In this document: piece after piece, positions 44,703 through 57,880 of the stretch
Layout: every line of letters starts with the position of its first letter
Numbering within the stretch: the stretch's first letter is position 1
Assembly: GCF_032884065.1 (NCBI RefSeq)
Contig: NW_027062863.1
Location: 1 to 64,000 of the forward strand
Reading direction: 5' to 3'
DNA length: 64,000 nt
DNA from: Artemia franciscana
Taxonomy: Eukaryota > Arthropoda > Branchiopoda > Anostraca > Artemiidae
Made by a program: the position numbers and the translations under genes
Notes under the pieces: model-generated
Told to the model about the DNA's origin: nothing
The model's input: only the letters and a program-made list of their open reading frames with translations
The model's database searches: none

Positions 44703-45044
44703 GGCAATAATGGTACTTCTGTATTATACCGACCAAAATGTTCTTCTTGACTTGTTTAAAGCCGGTTTCTCTGTGTGCATTCAGAGATAATCAGATTAAC
44801 CTAAGTGAGATAAACTATAATGCAGGAATATTTCAACTAAAAGTTTTTATAGGCTATATAGAGTTGGTTAGGTTAGGTGTTTAATATAATACGTTCTGGG
44901 TGGCCTGGTTTCAATAATTACCCGTTGTCGTTTCCATAATTTTGTAAATACAGTAATTATATTTTCATCAGATTTGGATGCTATATTTCACTATGAGTAA
45001 TCTAACTCCACTTCTTCAGTGTGTTCGGTATGTTACACAAGTAC

Positions 45045-45960
45045 CCAAAAAATTTTGAAAGTAAAATTCTAGTTTAGCTACTTTTTGCTATCTTGGAAAG
45101 GGGTTAGGTTAGGAACTTGAAACTTTCAGGAATGGGTCTAAAGACTAAAGAATGTACTGGGAAGATATTTTGAAGTACCCACCTCCACTCCTTCTCCATC
45201 TAGAGAGCCCTGGGTAAAATTCTAGTTAATTGACTTCTTGCTATCTTGGAAAGGGTTTAGGTTAGGAAAATCTAACTTTCAGGGATGGGTCTACAGGCTA
45301 AAGTATGTTCTGGGAAGGTATTTTGAAGTAGCTATCTCCACTCCTTCTCCCTCTAGAGGGCCCTGACCATGGTTGACCTTTAAAAATATGTGTGTTATAA
45401 AAGTGAGACCTTGCAAAATAGATCTTCTGCTTAATTGAAGTACAACAAAATTGTTTTCAGCTTCATAACTTTGCTCAATCCTATTTTATAAGGTTTTAAA
45501 GAAATGCAAATACATCTCCTAAATTTTGAAAAAAATATTGATATGGCTCAAAATTCAACTCAAATAACAGTAATTGCATATTCAGAACTACAAGCATAGA
45601 AAAAGCAACTAGTAACTGAAAATTAAGCTAAAATGTTGTTTTGTCAAAATTTCAATAGGTATAGACCTGCCATGTAGGCAAATTTCAGGGCCCTCTAAAG
45701 GGAGAAGGAGTGGAGATAGGTACTTCAAAATACCTTCCCAGAATATACTTCAGCCTGTAGACCCATTCCGGAAAGTTTCATTTTCCTAACCTGAACCCTT
45801 TCCGAGATAGCAAGAAGTCAATTAACTAGAATTTTACCGAGGTAGGTACTTCAAAATATCTTCCCAGTACATTCTTTAACCTTTAGACTCATCCCTGAAA
45901 GTTTCATTTTCCTAACCTAACCCCTTTCCGAGATAGCCAAAAGTCACTAAAGTAGAATTT
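45045..45960. mobile_element. Nested inverted-repeat element, copy 1
   Basis: Two related blocks on the left (about 45060-45205 and 45212-45364, each with GCTATCTTGGAAAGG, GGTTAGGTTAGG and CACTCCTTCTCC) are mirrored on the right (about 45688-45832 and 45838-45960). The central core has AAAATAGATCTTCTGCTTAA. A second copy is at 62970-63560, with the core in the other orientation. Confidence 0.82.
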
Positions 45961-46985
45961 TACCTTTTTATCTACATCACTCTAGCCTATCACAAAGAAC
46001 TTACCTCTTTATACACTTTGCTTCAAATACCAAATTTATCCTCTATCGATGAAGAGCCTACCTAAACTTAAAATTAAAATGCCCTACTCCCCACTAGCAA
46101 TAAACAAGTAAGTTGTTACAACTTGGTTTGATAACTCGAGATTCAGCGAATGCGAATACCCAGAGAAATATTTTTAATGGGATGGCTACTTTAATGAGTT
46201 CTACTTTCAAATGGGAGTATTTTAGTTGTTTTGAGTTTTGGAATAGGGAAACGGACAATGAAATGGTTTTATATTATCTTTCATTTTCTTGAATAAAGCT
46301 GAATCATAAGTTTACTCTATTTATTATACCTTAATCTAGCAAGTTTCAGGTAAGCACATTGTGGAGAGAACACCTCCAAACCTAAGGCATCGACAGAGTA
46401 GGTCAAGGATCATCACCTCCTACCCCTTGACAACCAAAAATAATTAAAAAATACAAAATTATATATTTGTATTCAGTTCCAAAGAATATGGAATCCTATG
46501 AACAAAACACTGTATAAGCCTTCTGGCTTCTTATGCTCTGCCATAACTTATGTGACCTATTTTCCGAAGAGAAAAAGGTCTTTTATAATCTCCTAAGCTC
46601 ATAGGTCCTCACCAGCATATTTTGACAATGGGTTAATTAATTTCGCCAGCTGGCAGGTTATTTTTTTCAACCTTATCAAGGACAGTAAAAATAAAAATTA
46701 TTTTGTTGATTTTGTTTAGCGGAAACTTACACAACCCAATATATCTTTGAAAATTAGTAAAAATTGAGAAATCAACATTTAATGAAAAACTCCATAAGCA
46801 GTTTCCAAATTAAATAGAAAATACAAGCAAAAAATCACCATTTATGGCACCAAATATACATATGACACCAAACAGGTTAAGAAGGTGAAGCCTTCCATTG
46901 AAGGTGCAATTACCTTTAGAAATCAGCAGATTGTTCCTGTTCAAATTCAATAAAAAAAAACTAGTTTTCTTTTTTCTTTTTTTTT
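45961..46985. other. No feature seen
   Basis: AT-rich DNA with no recognisable gene; no repeat family from elsewhere in the window was recognised. Confidence 0.4.
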
Positions 46986-47226
46986 ACTGAAATTAGGGAG
47001 CGACATTAAAAGTTAAAACGAACAGAAATTACTCCATGTATAAAATGGGTTGTCCCCTCCTCAACACCTCGCTCTTTACGCTAAGTTTTTTAATGGTTTT
47101 AAAAAGTAGAATTGTGGCTAAGAGTCAAACTTTAGCGTAAAGAGCAAGGAATTGCGGAGGGAACAACCCATTCCATATAAGGGGTAATTTCTGATCCTTT
47201 TTTAATGTCGCTCCTTACTTCCAGTT
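46986..47226. repeat. Palindromic hairpin module (GGAGCGAC type)
   Basis: The arms begin GGGAGCGACATTAAAAG and end ATGTCGCTCCTTACTT, with CACCTCGCTCTTTACGCT mirrored near AGCGTAAAGAGCAAGGA. Confidence 0.82.
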
Positions 47227-47640
47227 AAAAAAATTAGTTTTTTCTTATTTAATTTCTAAACATTTTTGAATTAATACATGTTTGATTTTGGCTCTCCGTA
47301 CATAAATTATTAAATGAAATTTGCATATTAATTCTTTTTTTGGCTAAATGACTTTCTCTTTGTTTTGATCAGACGATTTTGAGAAATAAGGTATGGGGAA
47401 GGACGTCTAGTTGCCCTTCAATTTTTCGGTTACTTAAAAAGGCAACTAAAACTTTTAATTTTTAACTAACGTTTTTAGTAGTAAAAAATATATGTAACTT
47501 GAGAATTAACTTACGCAACAAACTTTCATATTCTTATATTTTTATTATGTATATGAGGGGGTTTGTCCCCTCGTTAATACCTCACTCTTTACACTAAATA
47601 TTACTTTTTGTTGCACAAATCCCCTAAAAACAACATTGTT
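47227..47640 (-). repeat. Composite-family flank, reversed
   Basis: ACATGTTTGATTTTGGCTCT, GTAACTTGAGAATTAACTTA and GAGGGGGTTTGTCCCCTCG match modules at 481-600 and, inverted, at 37150-37480. It ends near 47620. Confidence 0.7.
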
Positions 47641-47917
47641 GAAAAAATCACCGTGCTTTGCGAAAAAGCAACCCCAAAAAACCGAAACAGACAGCCAAAA
47701 ATATAATGATATCAATTGAATAATGATATCAAGAAGTTGATATTTTGCTTTTCAGCCCCGTCGTGACAGCAAAATCCTGAAATATCATTTCGACAGCCTA
47801 AAGAGGTTAGGATTTTAAATCTCCTCTCCCTGTTATTACGAAATGAAGATTTTCGCCTCCTAGTGGGCTTTCTTTTAATACGGACAGATTCCCTTGATAA
47901 ACCATAATTTAAGTTAG
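47641..47917. other. No feature seen
   Basis: Short unassigned stretch between a composite-family fragment and a hAT-like element. Confidence 0.35.
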
Positions 47918-47925
47918 GCCCCCCA

Positions 47926-48121
47926 CAAGGTCGTACCCAGAATTTTTTTTTTGATTGGGGGGGAGTGAATTTACAAAAGGATTGTTTTTTATTAGGAGAG
48001 GGGGGTAAAAAAAATGCATCAAAAATTTGTATTTATTCATTTTGTTAGGTTTTTACAAGTCGGAAAAACCTTTCAGCGGGAGGTGGTGTCCAAAATCTCT
48101 AGCCCCCTGGATACAGTCTTG
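47926..48121. mobile_element. Short hAT-like element with 8-bp target duplication
   Basis: The ends are CAAGGTCGTACCCAG and, inverted, CAAGACTGTATCCAG. Flanks are GCCCCCCA (47918-47925) and GCCCCTCA (48122-48129), 7 of 8 matching. At 196 bp it is non-coding. Confidence 0.68.
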
Positions 48122-48129
48122 GCCCCTCA

Positions 48130-49627
48130 AATAAATTCCAGCCTACTATTCAAGTCCTTTTTTTTTGTATTTATGATAAATACCTGTTTCAACTTAGCCT
48201 ACAAGTAGTTTGCTTTATAATTGCAAATTAAATTCCCAAATTCTTACTCATTTATAGTATTAAAGATAATTATCGCTTTCTACATCCTCATTTGCAAGCT
48301 GCACACGAAAACACGGTTAAATAAATGTCTTTTTCAGAGGACGGTTTACCAGGGTGTTAAATGGGTCAAACAAGGTGTCGACACCTTTTATCGGCTCTGA
48401 ACAGAAGACATAATTTGAACTTATTAAATCCAATTCTCATCCAGGATCCCAAGTGGCTAGTGTTGATGAATTGAAGACATATTCGAATCAATAAATCTTG
48501 TAAGTTTGAAGTTTGAAAACTGATTACATCCTATCATCATGATTATGTAATTTTAATGTTCTTCAACTCCTAAACTTTGATTTTTTTTTTAATTTTTAGC
48601 ATTTTCCTTTTTTAAATAGTAGATTGAAACAAACGCCTTTCTGATTAGTTTGTATTCGTAATAAAATTCCTTAGGGGATTGCTAAGGACGTATCTAGAAT
48701 TTTGTTCAGGAAGGGGAGAGGGAGGAAGAGTTAAAAACCCATATATATGTCTTTATATTCATTTTTGCTATGTTTCCACATGTCGGACAAAATTTCAGGG
48801 GTGAGTCCAAACCCTAAGCCCCGCTTTGGATATGACTGCTGCAATAACTTCAATATGGTAAAGAGCAAACCAAATCCCATTCTAAAAGGAAGTAGATTTT
48901 TTTTTCAAAGGCAAGAAAAAGCTGACTCAGTAATGGGGACTATCATTTCGGTGATTCTTTATAGTAAATGTTTACTGTAGTAAATTTTATCTCAAAGAGA
49001 GAGGAAATCTTCTTAAATCACGTCAGATCGAAATGAAGTGTCTCATAAGAAGCATTGTGGTCAAAACCCTTTAGAGGAAAATTAGTAAAAACAGGCAAAA
49101 TAAATACATCATAGACACTACTGTGTCTCATTTTATTTATTTGCCACTAGTTGGACACAGAAACACGAAACCAGCGTTTAAACCCCCACTCTCCCGTGGA
49201 AAATCCCCCAGCACAAAAAATTTAGCAGCCAGAGAAATAACGTACTATGTGATGGGGGTTATAACGTCACTCATTGCTACTATGCAGCATAAATATTAAA
49301 TTAAGGTGCCTCCCGGAAAAGAGAAGAGATGGACCTTGCCATGAAATTCTTGGGGTATGGAAGGGGGGGGTAACAAGTGCTGCTATGAGCTTTGTTTTCA
49401 CCGGAGGTTATGATAGCTTCAGCCACGTGAGAGATCAAGTCATGCAGAACTTCCATCTACATGAACAATATTATCCATCTCTGTTCACCTAAGTCTCTTT
49501 AGTAAAATTATTATTAAGAACTTTTTCGACAAAACTACTGCTCATCGAAAGTTTTGACTCAATAATTAAATTTTGTCCAAAATTCTACTTGCAATCCAAT
49601 GCTTGAATTATCAAGCAGAAAATTGCA
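48130..49627. other. Unassigned DNA with a hAT-end-like motif
   Basis: CTAAGGACGTATCTAGAATT near 48677 and GGATATGACTGCTG near 48828 resemble opposite ends of the hAT-like elements, but no target duplication was found. No gene is recognisable. Confidence 0.4.
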
Positions 49628-50039
49628 CAAGAGCTCATATGGCACTTGTGACAAGGTCGGAAGAGCCAAGATCTTCTTCCCATAAAGTTTCATTACGACC
49701 TCTCCACTCTGAGCGTTTCTGGAGTATTCCGGTTTCAACCTCCAACTCCCCCCAACGTCACAAGATTCGGTCGGGATTTAAAATAAGAGCTTTGAGACAC
49801 GGTGTCCTTCTATATATCAAATTTCATTAAGATCCGTTCTTAATGCCTCAAAAGTTAAAAATGCCTCATTCTCTCTAATTTTTCCGAATTAACCGTCCTT
49901 CCACTGTCCCTGATACGGCTGCCAACTTCCATCATCCTAGCTTATCTGGAAGTGCCCAAACTAGCAAAAGCAGGACCGACAAAATGACAGAAATTGCAAT
50001 CGCTACACGTCACTTGGTAAATACCAGGTGCCATAAAAA
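49628..50039 (+). mobile_element. Array-bearing element, copy II (single internal unit)
   Basis: The head GAGCTCATATGGCACTTGTG is followed by one internal repeat unit, then a tail with TATCTGGAAGTGCCCAAAC and the terminal hairpin GTCACTTGGTAAATACCAGG, then TGCCATAAAAA. ATGGCACTTG of the head matches the inverse of the tail CAAGTGCCAT (CAGGTGCCAT here), forming a subterminal inverted repeat. Confidence 0.78.
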
Positions 50040-50213
50040 CTGAAAAGCTACCAACCAATACCAACTACATACTAATTACTGGTACATACTCTTTAACAAC
50101 AATAAATCGGGCGTTTATTGGGCTGGTAGCCCACATCATATCTACGTTAAACCTGGGTGTGATTTGAAAAATAATCAGAAATTAAATTTTTTTTAAACAA
50201 TTTTTTTTTAACA

Positions 50214-52079
50214 ACAAGAGCTAAGAGCTCATATGGCACTTGTGACGAGGCTAAAAGAGCTAAGAGCCAAGAGCTCATATGTTAAGAGCTCTAACAAAAT
50301 TCTAAGAATCAATAGTTTGATTTAAAAGGAAAATCAGAGGCTCAATGCCGGTCAGGATTTAAAATAAGAGCTCTGAGTCACAATGTCCTTCAAAATATCA
50401 AAATTCATTAGGATCCGATCACCCACTCGTAAGTTATAAATACCTAATTTTTTCTAATTTTTCCTCTCCCTTTAGCGCCCCAGATGGTCAAATCTGGGAA
50501 AACGACTTTATCAAGTCAATTTGTGCAGCTCCCTGACACGCCAACCAATTTTCACCGTCCTAGCACGTCCAAAAGCACCAAAATCTTTAAATCACTGACC
50601 ACCTCCCAACCCCCCCCCCCAAAGAGAGCAAATTCAGTACGGTTGCGTCAATCATGTATCGAGGACATTTGCTTATTCTATCCACCAAGCTTCATCCCGA
50701 TTCCTCCGCTCCAAGTGTTTTCCAAGATTTCCCCCTCCAACTCCCCCCAATGTCAAAAGATCTGGTTGGGATCTGAAATAAGAGCTCTGAGACATGAATT
50801 GCTTCTAAATATCAAATTTCATTTAGATCCGATCACCTATTCGTAAGATAAAAATGCCCCAATTTTCACGTTTTCCAAGAATTCCGGTTTCCCCCTCCAA
50901 CTCCCCCCAATGTCAAAGGATCTGGTCGGAATTTAAAATTAGAGCTTTAAAGCACAAGATCCTTCTAAATATCAGATTTCATTAATATCCAGTCACCATT
51001 TCGTAAGTTACAAATCCCTCAATTTTCAAAATTACCCCCCCCCATCTCCGCCAAAGAGAGCAGATTGGGTCCGGTTATGTCAGTCACGTATCTTAGACTT
51101 GTTTTTATTCTTCCCATCCGGTTTCATCCTGATCTCTCCGCTTTAAGTATTTTCTAAGATTTCCGGTCCCCCCAACTGCCCACCCCCAATGACGCTGGAT
51201 CCCGGTTGAGATTTAAAATAAGAGATCTGAGTTACGAGGTCCTTCTAAACATTAAGTTTCATGAAGATCCGATCACTCCTTCGTAAGTTAAAAATACGTC
51301 ATTTTTCAGAATTAACGGATCCGTTCCAATTATCTAAATCACGTATCTAAGACTTCTGCTTATTTTTCCCACCAAGTTTCATCCCGATCCCTCCACTCTA
51401 AGTGTTTTCCAAGATTTTAGGTTTCCCCTCACAACTCTTCCCCCCAATGTCACCAGATCCGGTCAAGATTTAAAAAAAAGAGTTGTGAGACACGATATCC
51501 TTCTAAATATCAAATTTCATTGAAATCCGATCACCCGTTCTTAAGTTAAAAATACCTCATTTATTCTAATTTTTCAGAATTAACCCTCCACCCCCCCCCC
51601 CAGATACCTCAAATAGAACAGATTCGTTCCGATTATGTCAATCATTTATCTAGGACTTCTGCTCATTTTTCCCACCAAGCTTCATCTCGATCCCTCCACT
51701 CTAAGTGATTTCCAAGATTTTAGGTCCCCCCCCCAACTCCCTCCCCAATGTCACCATATCCGGTCGAGATTTAAAATAACAGCTCTGAGACACGATATCC
51801 TTCTAAACATCAAATTTCATTAAGATCTGATCAACCGTTTGTAAGTTAAAAATACTTCAATTTTTCTATTTTTTCCGAATTAACGGGCCCCCAATCCCCC
51901 CCCCAGATGGCCAAATTTTTAATTTAATCTGGTCTGGTCCCTGATACGCGTGCCAAATTCCATCGTCCTAGCTTACCTGGAAGTGCCTAAAGCAGCAAAA
52001 CCGGGACCGACAGACAGACAGACCGACAGAATTTGTGATTGCTATATGTCACTTGGTCAATACCAAGTGCCATAAAAAC
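50214..52079 (+). mobile_element. Array-bearing element, copy III (complete head to tail)
   Basis: The head AAGAGCTCATATGGCACTTG and AAGAGCCAAGAGCTCATATG is followed by at least six internal units, with TTCGTAAG-type markers at about 50420, 50838, 50992, 51280, 51535 and 51832. The tail has ACCTGGAAGTGCCTAAAG, GACCGACAGACAGACAGACC and the hairpin CACTTGGTCAATACCAAGTG, then CCATAAAAA. It includes one short 154-bp unit. It is non-coding, and the frames inside it are chance. Confidence 0.82.
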
Positions 52080-52700
52080 TAAGGAATAATATTAAAACTT
52101 GAAAAAAAAAGAAATTATCCCGAATATGAGAAAGACTACCCGCTCCTCAAAATTTCACTATTTATGCTAAAGTTATACGTTTGTTAAAATTCTTTTAAAG
52201 CGATGCTGAAGCCCATTGAATTAGAATAAGATTTTTTTTTTTTTAAGACACTGTAGTCGATTACAACTCAATCGCTAAAACTGGTTAAAAATACGCCAAA
52301 TCTTAAGAAAGGGTACTAGAACGTTCAATTTTCAATTGAATGAACCCCCTTCAAAATTTATTCAGCCACCCCTCCCATAAAAACCTTATTTCTTAATAAT
52401 CGGCAACTTGTATAGCTTACAGACCTTACCCTGGGGGGGTGGAAGGGGGATTGTCAAACCTAGAGGCATGGCTATTTGACCTTTAGACTATTTTGAACAA
52501 AATGTCTTTTCAAAATTGTGATCGAATGTGTTTGTGGAAAAAATCAAAGTGGTGAGTGGCTTGTTTCCCTCCAATCACTTTTGTCTCTTGAAAAAGGCCC
52601 TAGAACCTTTACTTTCAAGTAGAATAAGCCCTTTTCGAAATTGATACGACCATTCCTTGTATATGAAGTGCCCCTTGCAAATAAATAAACAAATATTAAT
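52080..52700. repeat. Dispersed repeat fragments
   Basis: A half-copy of the GGAGCGAC-type palindrome is degraded at about 52085-52190. The segment 52390-52520 (AACTTGTATAGCTTACAG, TTTTGAACAAAATGTC) matches 31765-31890. Confidence 0.55.
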
Positions 52701-54580
52701 ACACTGGACGCTTATGGCTCTTTACTATGGGAAACGCTATAGCATTGCCTCTGACACAGGTAAGTGGAACTTTCAATTCCCCTTCTAATGAAAATCCAGA
52801 ATTATCCGGAGGGAATTTTGTGCATGGGGCATCATAGAGAACTATTTATGAGTTCAGTTAAATGTAATTTTATATCTACGATCTTTATTTTAATTTTTCT
52901 TGACAACACCATCATTAAACTCTATATAACACCCAGATCGACACTTTTGGTGGCATTTACCAGATGTTGGAATTCTTCTCTTGTATACTCCCCCTCCCAA
53001 TTCTCTTTGTAAGTTTCTTAAACCGTTTGCTGATTAGCACAAGTACGAGGCTACTACAGCATCACAGAGAAATGTTTAATGGCCCATTTCAAAGCTCTTG
53101 ATCATATATACGTGATTCTTGTAAAGGTTGTAATTTCGTAAATCTATCCATCGTAAATGTTATCTGGAACTAAAAATGGCACTTTTTTGGTGTCACTTCT
53201 GGAGAAGAAAGGGTGTGGAGCACAAACAAGGGAACTATTCACAATCCCCCTCTCGTATACTCCCAGTCAATTCACAAAGTTTCATATATCATCTGCTAAC
53301 TAGCAGAGTTACAAGGCTATTACAACATCAAACAAATTTCTAAAGGCGAACTTTCCAAAGGGGGATTTTGCTAGAATTGTATTGAAATTGTATTGGGGAT
53401 TTTTCCATAAATGGGGGAGTCCTCGGGAGAAACTCTCCACAGGGGAATCATCATCAGAAGAAATTATTCATGGAAAAATTTTCCACGGGAGAAACGTTCC
53501 ATTGGGTGAGGAATTCTGGGGGAAAATTTTCCACTGGGGGGGGGGGGGTATGGCATGACTTGAAAAACAATCAGAAATAAAACAAAAATAAATCTTTTTT
53601 CGAATGAAAGTATGCCAAGCAGAATTTATCCAGTGGGATTGTTCACAAGAAATATTTGGGGGGATTTTAAAGCAAGGATAGAAATACCCGTGGTTAATCT
53701 AGGGAGGGGAATTTTAAACAGTAGGATCTTTCCACGGAGGAATTTTTTCGGGGGGATTTTCCATCGAGTGGGGAGGCAGATATCTCGGCAGTTTTTGAGA
53801 AACGATCAGAAATCAAAGTTTTTAAAAACGGTTTCTTAAGTTTTAAGAACGACTTAAAACGCCGGAAACGTTTAATTAGAATCAGTAGTTTTTCTAAAAG
53901 TAGTAAACAATTTAGCGTAAATCATCGGTGAGGTAGGTAAATTTCAAGAATTCTGTAGATGGACATAACTGAATCTCTGCCATGGAGCTCTTGTAAAATT
54001 TTCGTCTTGCTTAAGGCACTTTTCTAGATGGAAAAATATCTCTGCCCCCCCCCCCCCCGAAAAAAACCTAACCGGGCACTGGGTACTAACAATAAAACCC
54101 AATTAGCAAAGAATTGTTAAATTCGACTTGACAATACAACCAATTCATTGCTTTTCCCTAGAGTTGACCTTGACCCTTGTTGCTTATATTATTCCAATAT
54201 TTTACTCTATCTTTTCTCTAAAATGGCAAGTTACGTTTACCTCTGAGGGCATATACCAAACATAAATATTGATATACTCATATCACAAAACCATGCTATT
54301 CGCACGATAAATATGAACGGGAAACACACTTGAAGTAATGTGGTACTATTAGAAACTGGCCGAGCGGCCCTTGGCTGGGCTCCATATGACGACAAATCAG
54401 ATCCCCCTCATTGGTTCAGAAAGTATATCCTATTATTGTATTTCATTTCTTATATACGCATTTTGCAAGTGCTTGCATTACTAGAAGTTTTAAGATCACT
54501 TTATTCCTCAAAACCTCAAAAATCAATATTTTTTTCTTATGAGCCCCTCAATTGCTCAGTAATAAATTGACCATTGACCT
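52701..54580. other. Unassigned DNA
   Basis: No gene is recognisable. Positions 53340-53780 hold short reiterations of GGGGATTTT, TTTTCCAC and GGGGGAAAA type. There is a C16 run near 54043. Confidence 0.4.
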
Positions 54581-54584
54581 TTTT

Positions 54585-54835
54585 TCAGGCCAAGTTTCAT
54601 ACATTTTCCTTGTACTCAAAATTTGTAACATTTTCGGGGTGGGGGGGGGTTGCCATTTGGAGTTCACTGAATTTCCTCAGAAATTGTATCCCACCCTGAA
54701 GTCAAAAAGTTTCAAAGTAAGGATATACACGGAGTAATTTTGCAGGCCAAATTTCATACATTTTCCTTATACTCAAAATTAGTAACATTTTTGGGGTGGG
54801 AGGTTGCCATTTGGAGTTTACTGAATTTTTCAAGC
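54585..54835. repeat. Two direct copies of a ~93-bp sequence
   Basis: CAGGCCAAGTTTCATACATT (54585) and CAGGCCAAATTTCATACATT (54743) begin blocks that both continue to GGTTGCCATTTGGAGTT and CTGAATTT. They are 158 bp apart. Confidence 0.8.
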
Positions 54836-55030
54836 AATGATTCACAAGAAGTGGCCTTTTTCATAGTACGTCAAATTACTGGTTGTCTAAGGTAGTAATC
54901 ACTGGTATGGGGAAGGGGACACCACACAATGTTTTAGCCTGCTAGTTAAAAATTTGAGTCGCTTCACACCACTATTCTACTGTTTCCTTTTTAATTAGTT
55001 AAAAAGTTAATTAGTTAATTAGAGGGGAGA
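54836..55030. other. No feature seen
   Basis: Unassigned, AT-rich with TTAGTTAATTAG reiteration at its end. Confidence 0.35.
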
Positions 55031-57880
55031 GGGGAGTGGGTGGCCCGTTAATTTGGAAAAAAATGAAAAAAGGAAGCATTTTTAACTTACAAACGTGTGA
55101 TTGGATCTTAATGAAATTCGACGTTTGAAAGGATATCATTTCTCAGAACTCTTATTTGAAATCCCAACCAGATCTGATAACATTGGGGGGAGCTGGAGGG
55201 GAAAATCTAAAATCTTGGAAAACGTTTAGAGTGGAGGGATCGGGATGAAACTTGGAGGGGAAAAAAAGCAGAAGTCCTAGAAACATGATTGACATAACCG
55301 GAACGGATCTGCTCTGTTTGGTGGAGTTGGGGGGAAGGGTTAATTTTGAAAAAAAATTAGAAAAATTGAGGTATTTTTAACTTACGAAGGAGTGATCGGA
55401 TCTTAATGAAATTTGAAGTTTGGAAGGATATCGTGTCTCAGAGTTCTTACTTTAAATCCTGACTGGATCTGGTGACATTGGGGGGAACCCAAAATCTTGG
55501 GAAACACTTAGGGTGGAGGGATCGGGATGAAACTTGGTGAAAAAATAAGCACTAGTCCTAGATACGTGAATAACATAACCAGACCGGATCCACTCTCTTT
55601 GGGGGAATTGGGGGGGAGGGTTAATTCTGAAGAACTAGAAAAAATGAGATATTTTTACTTACGAAGGAGTGTTCAGATCTTAATGAAACTTTATGTTTGG
55701 AAGGATATCGTGTCTCAGAGCTCTTATTTCATATCCCGATCGGATCTGGTGACATTGGGGGGAGTTGGGAGGGGGGTTACTAAAATCTTGGAAAACGCTT
55801 AAAGTGGAGGGATCGGAATGAAACTTGGTGGAAAAAATAATCTTAAGTCCTAGATATAGATAGATAGAACGGACTAGATAAGTCCGTTCCGGCAGAACCG
55901 GAACGGATCTGCTCTCTTCGGGGGAGTTGGGGGAAGGAGGGCTAATTCTGAGAAATTAAAAAATTAGGTATTTTTAACTTACGAAGGGGTGATCGGATCT
56001 TAATGAAAGTTGATGTTTAGAAGGATATCGTGTCTCAGAGCTCTTTTTTTTTAAATCCCGATCGGATCTGGTTACATTTGGGGAGTTTGGGGGACCTAAA
56101 ATCTTTAAAAATACTTAGAGTGGAGGGATCGGGATGAAACCTGATGAGAAAAAAATCGTAAGTCCTAGGTACGTGATTGGCATAACCGGAACGGATCCGC
56201 TCTCTTTGGTAGAGTTGCGGGGGGGGGGGTAATTATTAAAAATTAGAAAAAGGAGGTATTTTCAACTTACGAAGGAGTGATCGGGTCTTAATGAAATTTG
56301 ACGTTTGGAAGGATATCATGTCTCAAAGCTCTTCTTTTAAATCCCGACCGGATCTGGTGAAGGCAAAGTTGGGGGGCGGAACCTAAAATCTTGAAAAACG
56401 CTTAGAGTGGAGGGATCGCGATTGAACTTGATGGGAAAATTAAAAACAAGTCCTAGATACGGGATTGACATAATCGGAACGGATCTGCTCTCTTTGGGAG
56501 AGTTGGGGGGGAAAGTTAATTCTAAAAAATTAGAAAAATGAGGTATTTTTAACTTACGAAAGAGTGATCGTATCTTTATGAAATTTCATATATAGAAGGA
56601 CCTTGAAACTCAGATCTCTTATTTTGAATCCCGACCGGATCCAGTGTCATTAGGGGGGGGGGGTGGAAATCTTGGAAAACACTTAAAGCGGAGAGATCAG
56701 GATGGAACTTAGTGGAAAGCATAAGCACAAGTCCAATTTAGGCGACTGACATAACCAGACCGGATCCGCTCTCTTTGGTGGAGTTGGGGGGGGGGGTATT
56801 TCGGAAAAATAAGAAAAAATGACGTACTTGTATTTTACGAACAGGTGATCAGATCTTAATGAAATTTGATATCTAGAAGGATCTTGTGCTTTAGAACTCT
56901 CATTTTAAATCCCGACCAGATTTGGTGATATTGAAGGGAGTTGCAGGGGGAAACCGGAATTCTTGGAGAACGTGAAAATCGAGGTATCTTACGAATGGGT
57001 GATAGGATCTTAATGAAACTTGACATATAGAAGAATCTTATGTCTCAGATGCCCCATTTTCAATTCGAATCAGATCAAGAGGTATAGATGGTTGGAGGGG
57101 GGAAACAGAAATCTTGGAAACCGGAAATCTTGGAAAACGCTATCGGGATGAAACTTGATGGGATGAATAAACACAAGTTACAGATACGAGATTGACATAA
57201 TTGGTACGAATCCCTTCTCTTGGGGGGAGTGGGGGTTGTTAATTTGGAAAAAATTAGAACAATTGAGGTATTTTAACTTAAAAACGGGTGACCAGATCTA
57301 AATGAAATTTGATATTTGCAAGGTACTCATGTCTCAGAGCTGTTATTTCAAATCCTGACCATATCTGTTGACATTGGAGGGAGTTGGAGGGGGAAACTGG
57401 AAGTCTTGGAAAACGCTTATAAATGTCGTGGATATGTGATTGACGTAACCGGACTGGACCCGCTCTTGGGGGGAGTTAGGGGGTGGGGTTCAGTGCTTTG
57501 GCGAGTTTGGTGCTTCTGGATGTGCTTGGACAATGAAAATTGGTTGGCGTGTCAGAAAGCTGCACAAATTGACTTTTTTCTCCGTTTTCTCCGTCGTGAT
57601 TTCTCCGTTTTTACAATCTGGGGGGGCTGAAGGGAGAGGAAAAATTAGAAAAATTGAGGTATTTTTAACTTACGAGTGGATGATCGGATCTTAATGAATT
57701 TTGATATTTAGAAGGATCTCGTGACTCAGAGCTCTTATTTTAAATCCCAACCGGCATTAAGCCTTTGATTTTCCTTTTAAAGCAATCTATTGATTCTTAG
57801 AATATTGCTAGAGCTCATACCACATGAGCTCTGGGCTCTTCTGACCCCGTTATAAGTGCCATAGGAGCTCTTAGCTCTTT
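55031..57880 (-). mobile_element. Array-bearing element, copy IV (3'-truncated)
   Basis: On the minus strand the head lies at about 57880-57730 (AAGAGCTAAGAGCTCCTATG, AAGAATCAATAGATTGC). About nine or ten internal units follow, with markers TTTTAACTTACGAAGG-like at about 55087, 55382, 55660, 55980, 56270, 56560, 56836, 56990, 57270 and 57670. The hairpin tail is missing at 55031. A 154-bp short unit is present at the position corresponding to that in copy III. Confidence 0.78.

Noticed and set aside
44865-45120. TTAGG repeats as interstitial telomere sequence
   Set aside because: Only two TTAGG in a row occur at a time, always inside the foldback element arms (also at 32256, 45250 and 63000).
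48677-48831. Possible hAT-like element between CTAAGGACGTATC and GGATATGACTGCTG
   Set aside because: End similarity is only partial and no matching flanks were found.
50484-51823. Proline-rich frames of 62-120 residues
   Set aside because: They are translations of C-rich internal units of the array-bearing element and change frame from unit to unit.
57316-57630. 104-residue frame at the start of array-bearing copy IV
   Set aside because: It runs antisense through the head and first internal units of the element; no protein motif is seen.
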